Shown piece by piece: positions 1 to 11,625 of a DNA stretch of 64,000 nt (the stretch's first letter is position 1; every line of letters begins with the position of its first letter). The notes beneath the pieces were generated by a model. The model saw nothing but the letters and a program-made list of their open reading frames with translations, did no database searches and was not told where the DNA came from. Source of the stretch: Cymodocea nodosa (taxonomy: Eukaryota > Streptophyta > Magnoliopsida > Alismatales > Cymodoceaceae); contig CM072342.1 in NCBI GenBank assembly GCA_036874045.1, forward strand, positions 2,316,501 to 2,380,500, written 5' to 3'. Position numbers and translations under genes: made by a program.

Positions 1-2159
1 TAAAGAAAATTATCAATAGCGTTATCTTTAATCAACTGATCGGCATTTTTCTTAGGTGGGTCTCTAGAATCTTGTCTGCTGTCAACCTTTAAAAAAGAAG
101 GAAATCTTCCCTGCTCTCTGAATGAAATGAAATGTAGCCTTTTCTTTTTCTTTTTCTTTTTCTCTAAGAGGTTGGAGAGCATACTCTAGTCCTTATTTTA
201 TTTTTGGATCATTTGACATGATATGAGGTAATATTTTATCCTGGCATTTCGATTGAAATATCACGTCAAATATCTTCTGGAATGAACTTTTTTTCACTAT
301 AAATAAAAATTTACCTTTCGTAATGATAAGCCTGATGAGGAGGCTCAATAGCTTAAGAATCAGCATGCTACATCTTTACAAGGGCAAACCAATAATATTG
401 ATTCTCCTGACAACGTTGGTATCAAAGTGAAATCTGAAATTGTTGTTTCAAAATTTGTGGGCCAACGAAGTTGACAATGAGAGGAAAAAATAACTCCCCG
501 TCGCCTGACTTTCAAACTCTCTTTGCTGCTTCTCCGCTAAGTTCTTTTGGTACCTTTGTTTTTTTTTTACCTTATTCGAGATGACTTTGCCATTGATGAA
601 TCTTCTTTTATTTTTCTAGTAATTTCCTGAACAACCTTAGGAGTTATTTGTACATCTGAAAGATGGTGACGGAAAGAGAATGATACGAAGTAGCGAAAAG
701 TTAATAAAAAAAATAAGATATTTATATATAAAATAGAAAATAATGGAAAATCATAAAATATAATATATATATATTTTTTATTCATAAAATTAATAAATTA
801 AATATTTTTTATATTTATTTATAAAACAGAGAATAAAATTTTTTACTATAGATAATATAAAATAAAATCATTTATGATAATAATTACAATATAAAATACA
901 TTTTACATATATATATATCTCTCGTAATATCAATTTTCATATACTAAAGATATAAATAAATTTAATATTAAAATTACATGTTGTTAATATATTCTATAAT
1001 TATTTACTTTTTTATTTTTCTATTTTCCGTCAACTTCAAAAATCAAGTGGTTGAAAAATGAAATAAAATTTTTCTTATATATGAAATAAAAAAAAAGTAG
1101 AATACTTTGAAAATCCATTTAATATACAAAAATCTAAAAAATGACGATTTCTTTTATGGTTATAAAAACTTATTGTAGTAACGAGATGGATAAGTAAATC
1201 TATCGGACGGGACGTGTATATGTAAGCTAATCATTTATTATATTTTGTCATTATGATCTGTTTTCTCCCTCGATTCCAGGAAAGATTCACCCAACGAGCT
1301 GCAGTTGACGATGATGAAGAAAATTGTGGTGATCATCTGAAGCAACGAACTAATGTTTAATTAATGCGCCTCAAAATATGAACTAATGTTTAATTTTAAA
1401 GAATATTTTGGAATGATCGAAGATACACACAAATGTTAGAAATAATAGATAAATTATATTAAAGTTAAGCACGAAAGGTTAAAAATCATGAATAGATTAT
1501 ATAAAGTAAAATAAGAAAGATTATATATACAATATATATCATCAAAGAAAACTAAAGATACAATGAATATATTATTCTCATTATCTAAGTTTACTTTAAA
1601 GCAACTAAATTATTACAAAATATAGAAATGTGAAAATAATTTTTGATTATACCGGATGCCAAAAAAGTAGTATAATTGAAGTTTTATTTGACTTGATGTG
1701 ATTCACCTATTAGTAGTTATGCTACTATTTTGAAGAGTTGTTGATGGTATTGTATGTGATGTTATAAGCTCTTATATTATTTGATATGATAAACTCTTAT
1801 GTTGTTATTTGATGTGATATGATAAACTCTTATATTGTTTATATTGATGTGTTAAATGTATTTTTTTTAAATATTATTTATACATGTGCAATCAAGTAAT
1901 ATGCATTATGATGTTTTTATAGGTGACATTCTTGGTAAATGAATTAAAGGAAAGTACTTATAGTTGAGCTTGTTATCAGAAGAAGAGGAAAAAACAAGGA
2001 AAAAGCAAAAGATGGTGTTGCGTGTGGAGCTTTTTTAGTGCAATTGCATGTCATTTTAATGATAGTTTAATTGTTATTGATTATATTTATAACAAAGAAT
2101 AGTAAGATTATATCAAAAAATTATTAGATGTTAATTTGTCAAATTAAAGATATAATTAT
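1..2159. other. AT-rich intergenic DNA, possible exon debris
   Basis: Very AT-rich sequence with no convincing gene. Two short stretches look more like coding DNA than their surroundings. Plus-strand 301–473 reads as hydrophilic peptide blocks broken by one stop. Plus-strand 1279–1360 follows a 'ttccag' acceptor-like site and reads ERFTQRAAVDDDEENCGDHL before running to a stop. They could be the end of a gene that begins left of the window or relics of one. I do not recognise the protein. Confidence 0.3.
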
Positions 2160-3075
2160 AGAAAAATATATCGTATGAGTCAACCTATATTCTTACAATT
2201 TTGTGACTTATTAAGAAAGAAGAGTGTAGTATGTAATGATAATTATATTACTATGAAAGAGAAATTGACATTTTTTTTGCAATAGTTGGACAAAATCAAA
2301 TATATGAAGTAACCTATGAATGATTTCTCATTCAACTTACACTTTAGTCACATCTTCGATAAAATGTTAAATGATATGGTATGTTTAAGTCAATTATTTC
2401 TAGTTAAATATTCTTTATCAACACATAATAGAATCTATAATGATGAAAATGTCTTCTCATGCTTTATGGTAAATTACTATTATTATTTTTTTATTTTTAA
2501 CAATATTGATTGTATTTTAAGTAATGTTTCTCTTATATTTGTTAACAAGATTGTGTAAGTGCAACAGATGACACATATGTAGAAGTAATAATTTTTGAAA
2601 AAAAAATGACAAAATTTAGGAACATAAATGATGAATCATCATAAAATGTACTTGCAATTTACAATTTTGATATAAAATTTGTTTATGTTCTTACCAAATG
2701 AGAAAAATTTATTATTAATGCTAGAATATTTCAAGATGTAATATTTCAACTTAATAAACTTCAAGTTCCACCTAGTAAGTAGTTTTGAAAAAATTCAAAT
2801 ATAAGTTAAATTATATTTAAGTAAAAGTGAGTTAAACTAATAGTTATTTTAATGTAGGTAAATTTTAGTTAGTAGACATTGATTTTCTAAATCGATTGGA
2901 ATTTATTTACTCATTTAAAGGTATTAGATATCATTTATTTGATTATGATATGTCTTGGCTTCTAACAAATTCTATAGAGAATTTTACTTATTGACATTTA
3001 CAATTAAAGACAATGATCGAGTGTACGTTTGAAATTGTGAATTATCATTTTACAATTCTTTACGATTATATCATT
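2160..3075 (+). pseudogene. Decayed PIF/Harbinger-type transposase
   Basis: Several blocks in order match the plant Harbinger nuclease family (ALP1-like/DUF8040 plus DDE_4) as I know it. They are YRMSQPIFLQFCDLL (about 2172), FSHIFDKMLNDMVCLS (about 2344), DCVSATDDTYV (about 2551, corresponding to the family's D-C-x-G-A-x-D-G-T-H catalytic motif), NVLAIYNFDIKFVYVLTK (2645–2698), LVDIDFLNRLEFIYSFKGIR (about 2872; family motif Y-L-V-D-A-G-Y-x-N-R), and TMIECTFEIVNYHFTIL (about 3010; family motif I-E-R-x-F-G). The blocks lie in different frames and are separated by in-frame stops and frameshifts, and the second catalytic aspartate region reads N, so no active enzyme can be made. It is an old insertion; terminal inverted repeats and target duplications were not identified. 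Confidence 0.75.
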
Positions 3076-4342
3076 TTTATGTGAGTATAGATTGTGTGTA
3101 CATATTTTTTATTTTATAATTTTATTCATAAAATAGATAGAAGAGATTTACTTAAAAAATTTTAAGATAAGTTTTGAAAGAATTTGAAAGTATTGATTCT
3201 AAACGAATTTACGAAAGAACAGATAAAGAAGTTGAAAGAGCATCTACATTAACTTGACAACAAAAGAAAGAAATAACAAGTAACATATGTAACAAAATGA
3301 TATAATATGTACACGGAAAGAACGCAATGTCTAATGTTATTACCGCAAAGATGTAAATAATATTAACTTATGAATTTTTCCATGAATTTGTTAAGAGTAT
3401 TAAATATTTTTATTTTATTCAATTCATATTTTATTACTTTTTATCATTTTCTATTATTTTATTGATTATACGCAAATATTTTTTTAATTTCTGTTAATTT
3501 TTCATGTATAAAGAGAGAGGAAAGAGAGTATCGGATCCAAGATATGATTATTAAAAGTTGAATTCTCTCAAACACACCACAGAGTACTCGTAAAGACATC
3601 AAGATACAACAGTGGATTGAAAAACCCATTTCTAACCAACAGACGGTGATGATGGTTTCTGAAAATTTTCTGAAGTTACCGAGAAGAGAGGTTGGAAAGG
3701 TTCGAAGAAAGATTTTTTAAGATTTTCGTCGTATACAAATACCTTTGAGAAATCTTTTCTTGAAAGTTTCCTAACCTTATCAAAATGCACAAGCCCCTCC
3801 TTACAAGTTAAAGTAATTTTCTCCAAAAAAATCTATTGCAAAATTGGAGTTTCAAATGCAGCAGCCAAGGATGCATTCGTTTCCCATCATCCACCCATCT
3901 ACCTGATTGTATTCCCAAAATGATGCAGAGAACAGATGAAAATTTGATGGTCAAGGCACGAGATAATTTCTCACGAACATTTTTGGAGGTTTTGATCGGT
4001 GTAGAAAAAGATAATTTTCACAACCACAAAAAATTTGAGGTTACAGTACTTCGGTATACAATAGATTTTACCGACATCGATCAACTCCCGCTTGTGGGAC
4101 TCGATCAAACACTCTAGATGTGCAAGGACAGCAGCACCCACACATGCCTTCCTGCCCATGGTTGCTGCCATATTTTTTCTTTCCACTTAAAAGCCACCAG
4201 ATACAAAATTACAGAGGGAAATCAGAAGGTGCCGAAGGATAAGAAAGGTGGGCTGGAAAAGGGTGCACTCCTAGTAATAATTTACAATAATTTGCGTTGT
4301 GAATAATCTCAACGCTACCGTTTGAAGTGGGTATTCTGGGAG
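3076..4342. other. Gene-free stretch downstream of the protease gene
   Basis: AT-rich up to about 3.5 kb, more mixed after that. A minus-strand open frame at 4186–3971 begins MAATMGRKACVGAAVLAHLE and has a donor-like 'gtaaaa' after ELIDVG, but no matching downstream exon or family could be recognised. The segment nearest 4342 will contain the 3' UTR of the minus-strand metalloprotease gene. Confidence 0.4.
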
Positions 4343-7300
4343 TTAAATGCTTTTGATGCCTCGCATCCACCATGGTCTGATCTCACCGTACCCTGTGCAC
4401 TGTCCTTCCCCTTCCTCTTCACCGCTGAAAAGGGTTTGGTCCGAGCAGTCCAGACCTGCTCCACAAGCGGCGTTGTAAGATCGGCATGCCGAGTGGCACA
4501 CTCTCAGCCTGTTGTCCCGGTCCTTGTCGCACCGCTGGATGGAGATCTGTGATGCAAACATGTAGAGATCAGACCATGGTGGGTGCGAGGCATCAAAATA
4601 AGCTTTTGACAAGGTTTATATTGATAATGAAACTGCCGCATCTATCACGTATTAAAATTTAAACTAAGAAAGAGGAGAGGCTGTGGGTCAGATGGACATT
4701 TTCAATACCTGTCTCTTATGTTTCAAAACAAAATTGAAGGACGTTGAAGTGATTTCAATAACTAGACAAAGAATTTACAAAATACAACTGAACTGAAATT
4801 TTCTAATCATATAATAGTTCCCCTGTTACTCCTGCCCAAGCTGTATTTCATGCGAGTCACCAAAAGGGTATGTTTCATCACCAAATAACATCGACCTACA
4901 AATAATTCAGAATAACTCTGCTATCAGAACTTACCCAACAAGCCAATCGTTTTGCCGCGGCAGCACAAAACCCATTGTCAAGTATATTGAACAAGGTCCG
5001 GCCGCCGGGCAACAAGCGGTTGTAGTTGGGCACGACAACAGCAGCTTCAAGTTGTTGCAGTATGCCAGGCTCACTAGGGGCACAGTGTTGCCCGACTGCA
5101 TCCTGAACCAGCACATCTTGGCAAATTGAGAGGCTGGGCAGCAAAGAGGAGCTGTTTTGGCATGTATAGCCAGCATGGTCTGAGCAACGGAATTCACATA
5201 TGCCATTATCACAAACTCCACCGTGCAAACTGCACTGCTCGTCACAAACAGCTGCATGGTGAAACAAACTGAAATTATTTTCCCTTCCCCATTATAATCT
5301 AACATTACATTTAGAAGAAATGAGCTTTTAGACCAGCAAGAATTTGAAGTAAAACCTGTGGAGCAATCAATGCCCGTCCAGCCAGTGTTACACTCACAAA
5401 TCCCATTGGGGTGACACGTGCCGTGTCCACTGCAACTTTCAGGGCAGATACCTGCCAACAAAGTAGTTGATAACTTGATCGATTTAATGTACCAACAGTA
5501 CACGTTTTTCAAGGACACTACAGCACTCCTGATCCAATTAATCTTCATGTCATAATAATTACAGCTTTGTTATAATTTATTTCAAAGACATTAGACATTT
5601 TCTTATTTGAAGCAAAAGGAAACATAGGACCACATTCATGTAATGATAATGTCTAGATTGGAAAAAGAAAGACGCACTATTGCTGCAAATTCAGATTATT
5701 CACCTACGCTTTCAAACACATAAACGTGATGCAATTCACATAATTATCATGACATTAAGACAATACCCATATTAATATGCATAATCCTACTCGGTTCAAC
5801 CTTTCCACGAGACTACATTGGAATTATTATGATCACCAAATTTTCATATTCTTCTATACGTGAGAAAAGTAAAATCATGCAACTAAATACAATATATACA
5901 AGCACACTTGCAATCAACGCATTTAAGACCAAGATCCAATGGATCATTTTGTTGCCATGTGCAGGTTATTAACCATGCGCTTACATGTAAAATTGCAAAT
6001 CATCGAGAAGTTTAAATATCAGAAGAATAGTAGGCTTACGCTTATTGCAATCAGGACCATGGAATCCAAGGAAACATTTGCAAGTTCCTTCTACACAATC
6101 ACCATTAAAACCACATGAATTAGGACAGTTGCCATGCAAGGATGCTGGGACCATGCCACACAGTTCACTGTAAGCCGGGCAGATTAGTTCACCTACATAT
6201 CCAAAATAATTGAATGAAAAAGAAAAATTTGATGCAAGGATGCAAACTTTTGCTTCTAAGAAAGCAATGTGTAAGCAAAATACCATTGAAACCAGGAAAC
6301 TGAATAGGACCACCAGCTTCAGGACAAACGTTCCATGTCCCATCAACAGCAACCTACACCACAAACGAATGCATGATAGATATGATTAATGACTGAAGAC
6401 AAATTGTATGACTTTAATTTTTTGCAAGGAACACAGTGATTTGGACAAGCACAGAATATTGACAAAAGCTTTACAATGCTTGATGATGAGAAACATCAAC
6501 TGGTGCACCATATTTTACAAGGCTAACTTCATGGCAATTGAGATTTGTCTTTTTCATTTCAGCGTACAGAATCTCTCATACAAAAAAGTAGGAATAGGTT
6601 GACACATGGAAACCTGAAATAGGTTATGTAAGAACTGTTCATATTTTTAGTTAGGTTTACTGAAATAGGATAATTTATAGAGGCAAAAATAGGATCAGAT
6701 AGCAGGTAAATGTATCCTTAATAAAGAATAATACCAAAAGTTCAAAATTAAATTTGTGGAATTAGAACATAATTTTATGTCACTTCTACAATATTAGAAG
6801 AATGGTTAAAATATTTACAGAAATGATAGTAAAATAAAGCAATTATTCACTTGATTCCACTATTTCAGTGCAAAGCTTAGGTAGTTATATGAGTAAAGCA
6901 TAGGTCTGCATTGAACTACAATTAAACAATTTTTCTACTGCCTTTTAAAAAAATATAGCACAATTCTATATTGAAATATTGTACCTCAAGTGAATTGTTG
7001 GCACACCGGTGCTGATAGCAACCATTACACTGTGTTAAAGACCCTCGAACAAACCCATTACGCACCAAAGAGGAAGCCATACACCTAAACAAAAATAAGA
7101 AAAACACCTTATAATTACAAAATTTTGTAAGTGAATGCTGAATACGATTGAATCAACTGCTAATTCTTATGATTCATCATTGTAGCTCACCTGGAGTTGC
7201 TCCCTCTTACTTCACCCAACATTTTGTCAGGTGCTCGAGCACTGTTTACATCAGTACATGATCCATCAGAATAAGCAACAAAATAGGTGCAATAGTCAGC

Positions 7301-10300
7301 CAATGAAGATTGCCCACCTGCAATAACCAAGGAAGATTATCAAATAAACCCAGTTCAGTTCACAGGCAATACAGCATAGTTTTGTTCATTAGAAATAATT
7401 GTCTATTTTCCAGAGTTATGTATAAGTTCAACCATTAGTGTTTAACATTCAGATCCTTCATAAATATGACATATAACATTCAGACTTTTGTACTCTAGTA
7501 AATATTGAGGAGGTTATGATACCAAGTTTAAAGAACTAGAAGTCAGAGCATACCTTTGTTTGCTTGTGGAAAATATCGAGCCCATTGAGGTAAGTCACCA
7601 CTATAGCTTACAATAGGGCAGTATCCTTCAGCTTCTCTGTTATAGGTACAGCCAGATAATTGAGTGGTGTTGCAATGGTATGAACCTTTCCAATGGTCAC
7701 AAGGAGAGACAACAAAGTCTGTTCCTTGGTTGCGACCCCAGTCAAGATTGTCTGCCATACTATAGTTGACCTGGTACCATCCGCTATCCTCTAACAAAGC
7801 CAATGTCATTTTTGAAACTACTGATCTTGTATCCACTGATCCTGTCATTATTTCATTCATCAACAATCTCTTCTCCCAATGAGATCCTGCATGTATCAAG
7901 AAAAATATCTCATAGTCAGTTTCTTACCAAATGGAACTTCTTGATATGGTAAAGATAATTCAAACCCAAACAACACCTGAAGTGCCCCTGCCACCTCCAT
8001 CTTCCAACTCCAAACCAGTGAAGTTTTTGGAGAAGGCCTGAGAAAAAATGAATCAGAAATTATAACCCTAGAGAGGTTGCTGATCAAGAAAAGGTTTCAG
8101 TTCTACATATGTGGCACTCAATTATTGTACAACAAATATATTTGCTGAGAAGGCAGATTAGAATGTAATTCTTGCAGATCACATGGCTCTAGGAGAACAC
8201 AGACCCCATAGTGATGCCTTGAATGCATGACAACTCGTGGAAGTACTACTCTTGTGACCATCCGACCAAGTTTCTCATCCATGGTATGAACGGTAACCTG
8301 CATAAATATGTTGCAACTCACAAAGTAAGAGATATTTAACTGCATATTTATTGCTCATAAATAGATCAACTTCCTTTATTTGTAGATAACTAGATCATCT
8401 TCATAGATAGGACATACACATTCAACTAAAGCTATGCATAATTAACATTTTATTTAGCATACTAAGCAAATGACACTGCAATTAGATTAATAGTAAATTT
8501 ATACTTTTATATGTATTACAGGTAATGTACAGTTTGAGCATTTTCTGTTGTATAAGACTTTAATCACTTTAATCAGCAATAAGAATGAATCAAAGTGCCG
8601 TGTGTATTGTATTCAAAATGAGGACATTTTCAATACCACAGATGAAATATGATACCTTATCATACACATTTAAAACAGTGCATTTCACTTTATCAATAAA
8701 GCATGTAATATTACAAAAGACACTCAAATTTTATGCATATAAGCTGGATGGCCTTTGTGAGCAGCATGCCATACAACTATGCAATGAGATGCTAGGCCAA
8801 ACTAGATCATTGTTATTTCAGCCACTGAAAGAAATGTCACACAGATATAAATACACCACTCACACATTATCCTGGAGTATTTTTACTTGACTAACACCAA
8901 TCAAACATGGGAAGTGACAATCACTCAAAGGGATGCCCATAATAAAGAAAGGTAATGCATTACCTGGCTTTGTCTTCGTTTCCTTTCATCCCGAAAATGG
9001 GTAAATGCATGGGGATCAAATCCAAGAACATGCATAACCTGCATAGCACAAACTAACTCATGAAACAAAAACAGATATCACATTAATTACACATATTTTA
9101 CATGAGAAATCATTAAGAAAGTAAGTTTACCAACCTCGTGTATTAGGGTAGCTGAAAGTAAAATCTCTGCTTCAGCAGTCAGATGGCGGGGAGCAACATT
9201 CACATGACCTACTCAAAAATAGATCAATTTGTAAGGAAAAAATGTTATGTATCACAAAAACCGGAAAGAACTGAGATGGTGTCTATTACCAGCAATTGCA
9301 CGCCCCCATTGATCACGCTCGCATGCCACTGCCCATGCAAGAGTATTACCAGTTGTAGGTCGAGTGGTTACTAATAGAACTAAATCTGCGTCAGCAACAC
9401 CATCTGCAGAAAAGAGACAAATAAAAAAGGTAAAGCAAGGACATGAAGAGCATACAACTAGAGCCATCTAAAAGAAACTCCTCATTGGAAGATTATGTTA
9501 AAGGATACCTTCTACATACTTATGGGGAAGTTGCACCCCACCATCTTGCCCACATGCAGAATAACCACTTAACCGAAGATTACCCTTTACAGGCTCAACA
9601 GATAAGGTTCTTTTAAACCAATCTGCAGTTTTCCCTAAAGCCTGCAAAAGAGATAACAAGGACAAGATTATACTAGTTTTCTTAGCAATTTTACTTGAAA
9701 TAAATACTATTCTCGGATGAGATGGATTCTGCTCAATGTTTCAGATGGATTTTGTGTCTCATGCTGAAATAAGCTACATAACATGCCCATCATTCAATCA
9801 CCTTTCAGAATACAACATTCCGCTGATTTAGCATTTAAGCAATAAGAAGTATGCAATTTGAAAAAGATCGAGAGAAGAAGAAAAAAAAGGGTAAGAAGAA
9901 TTAATGTTACAAGACAGAAAGAGAAGCTCGGTCTTATTTTTCCAATGTAAAATGGTACCTTATGCAGGCGGTGTTTCTTGTCCTCTCCAGATATGTCTTC
10001 TTCTGTACAGTTATACCAACAATCCCCAATAATGGGAGGATCTACATGGGGATCACAGGCAGGAGTTCCAAGTATAGTTGTACTAGGAGGCTCACCCAAC
10101 TAAAAAAATTTAAGATACGAATTAGGAATTAAGTTTTCCATAATACATACTTTAGAATTGTACAAAACCACGCAATACCTACCTTCACAATATCACCAAC
10201 ATCACGACAATCTCTCTCTTGTGAGTGCCCAACAGCATCGTAATTTAGATATATTCTAATCGGCTTTCTTACATCATTGTTCGAGGAAATTTCAAGCAAC

Positions 10301-11188
10301 GATCTACCCTTTCGAGATAAACTGACAGACTCTGATTTCTTGTATACCTGTGGGCTAACAGAATATTCCTTGTGACCTGAACGCCGCCTTTGAAGAAGTA
10401 TCTCATCATGGATGCAAGAATGTGAAAGGATGGGATTGTTTTTATGTCCACTTTCAGTATGAAGAATGTTCTCTTTCAAGTTGTTTGCAGCTTCAATCCA
10501 CACGACAAGCGATAGAATCTAAAGCAAGGTGAGACAAGACTAAAATCAGTGGTCAACCAGAAATTCTCCTGGAAGCAGAACATTATCAAATCCAACTTGA
10601 GTAACACAAGAAGACCTAACGATGGGCGCAATAGTGGAGATACGATTCATTTGACATTTCAGCCGCTGAAACTAGTTCAAGACTGATAGTATATATTTTC
10701 AGATTGGTGATATTATACCAGAAAACTAGAAATAAACAAAGTAGGAGCTGCTGAATCTGGAAGGTTTCACCATAGCCCAGCGGCACACGTCTAACAGACC
10801 AGATCAACAGCTACTTCCTAACAGATTTTAAACCTCGACCCAGAAAGGTAAACTTCATCTGCGAGTTCGGTAAGGGAGAAATAAACCCCATGAACCTCAA
10901 ATCACCCGAACGGAACCCGTCTCCCAGCAAAAGGCTCCACCTTTCTCTCACCAACTGACAAAAAAAAAAAACAAAAACAAAAACAAAAGAGAAAACCCAC
11001 AAAAATCCAAACTGCAACGAAACCACAACCTCGCTAGAAAAAAATAATAAAAAAAAAGATAAAATGCATTTGTTCCACTAAATAAACAAAGACAACGCAA
11101 ATATGGATCCTACCTGAATCGCAACTAAAGCAAAGGAAACCCGCCCGCTCGATCCCAACAGACACCCCAACCTCCTAGCTGCCTCCAT
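4343..11188 (-). CDS. Leishmanolysin-like (M8) zinc metalloprotease with EGF-like repeats
   Basis: Seventeen exons on the minus strand join in frame into 833 aa: 11188–11114, 10518–10183, 10099–9959, 9641–9509, 9403–9290, 9208–9135, 9038–8964, 8297–8205, 8037–7977, 7886–7554, 7317–7191, 7084–6985, 6353–6284, 6192–6040, 5451–5356, 5251–4935, 4546–4343. All introns are GT–AG. The N-terminus (about residues 15–35) is a hydrophobic signal peptide or anchor. The zinc site is HEVMHVLGF (290–298), the M8 HExxHxxGF motif; the probable third ligand is H370 in GSHWEKR, and the Met-turn is near M381 (NEIMT). Three cysteine-rich EGF-like units follow at about 600–626, 631–658 and 663–689, then a cysteine-rich tail. 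All expected M8 residues are present, so it should be an active secreted or endomembrane endopeptidase. Length and layout match the single-copy plant leishmanolysin-like family (inference from family knowledge); the plant substrate is unknown to me. The chosen ATG at 11188 gives a short GC-rich first exon. Confidence 0.93.
4351..4384. repeat. Inverted repeat, arm 1 (inside last coding exon)
   Basis: This 34-base stretch encodes [11 protein letters not shown] at the protease C-terminus on the minus strand. It is repeated in reverse orientation at 4565–4598 with one mismatch in 34. The two arms bracket nearly the whole last exon (4546–4343) and its splice acceptor. Confidence 0.9.
4565..4598. 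repeat. Inverted repeat, arm 2 (inside intron 16)
   Basis: Reverse-complement copy of 4351–4384 (33 of 34 bases), 19 bases upstream of the acceptor of the last protease exon on the minus strand. In the pre-mRNA the arms could pair into a stem with a loop of about 180 nt containing the acceptor site. Confidence 0.9.
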
Positions 11189-11625
11189 CACAGCAGCAAC
11201 AACAAAAACAGCAGATCTTCCATGCCGGCGGGTTCCATCAATCCCAGCAGAATCTCCCCATCCAATCGAGCCGCCGCACCCCGGACATTCCGGCTGCAAG
11301 GCACAGCTTCTAGCAATCGTCAGACGGGCATTTCCCGACGAAGAAAGGTTTCGGCTCTGGCTAGGATTTTAGGTGGAATCGGTGCTGGCAGTGGTCGTCT
11401 CCTCTTCTCCCTCTCCCAGCCTCAGTAGTGGAGTTTGGGTGGGAAGAGAGAGAAGAAGAAAAGGAAGAAAAAAAAAAAAACCTCTGTGAGAAGAGGAGGA
11501 GAACGACGGAGGGGAGAACGGGAGGGACGGAGGCCGAGAACAAAGACGGCGATGGTGGTGGTCTGGCAGCATTGATGAAGTCCGCAACGCGCACAATCTC
11601 AGTGGGTCCCCCTCGATACAAATAA
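11189..11625 (-). promoter_or_regulatory. 5' UTR / promoter region of the metalloprotease gene
   Basis: GC-rich and strongly polypurine/polypyrimidine (GAGAA-rich on plus near 11432–11500, hence CT-rich on the transcribed strand), in contrast to the AT-rich DNA that starts after 11630. This is the expected composition of a plant 5' UTR and core promoter. Both strands stay open in several frames here, but these frames are compositional and show no family. The exact transcription start is not visible. Confidence 0.5.

Noticed and set aside
3971-4186. Minus-strand ORF beginning MAATMGRKACVGAAVLAHLE
   Set aside because: Good start context and a donor-like site, but no downstream exon or known family; kept only as a note in the gap entry.
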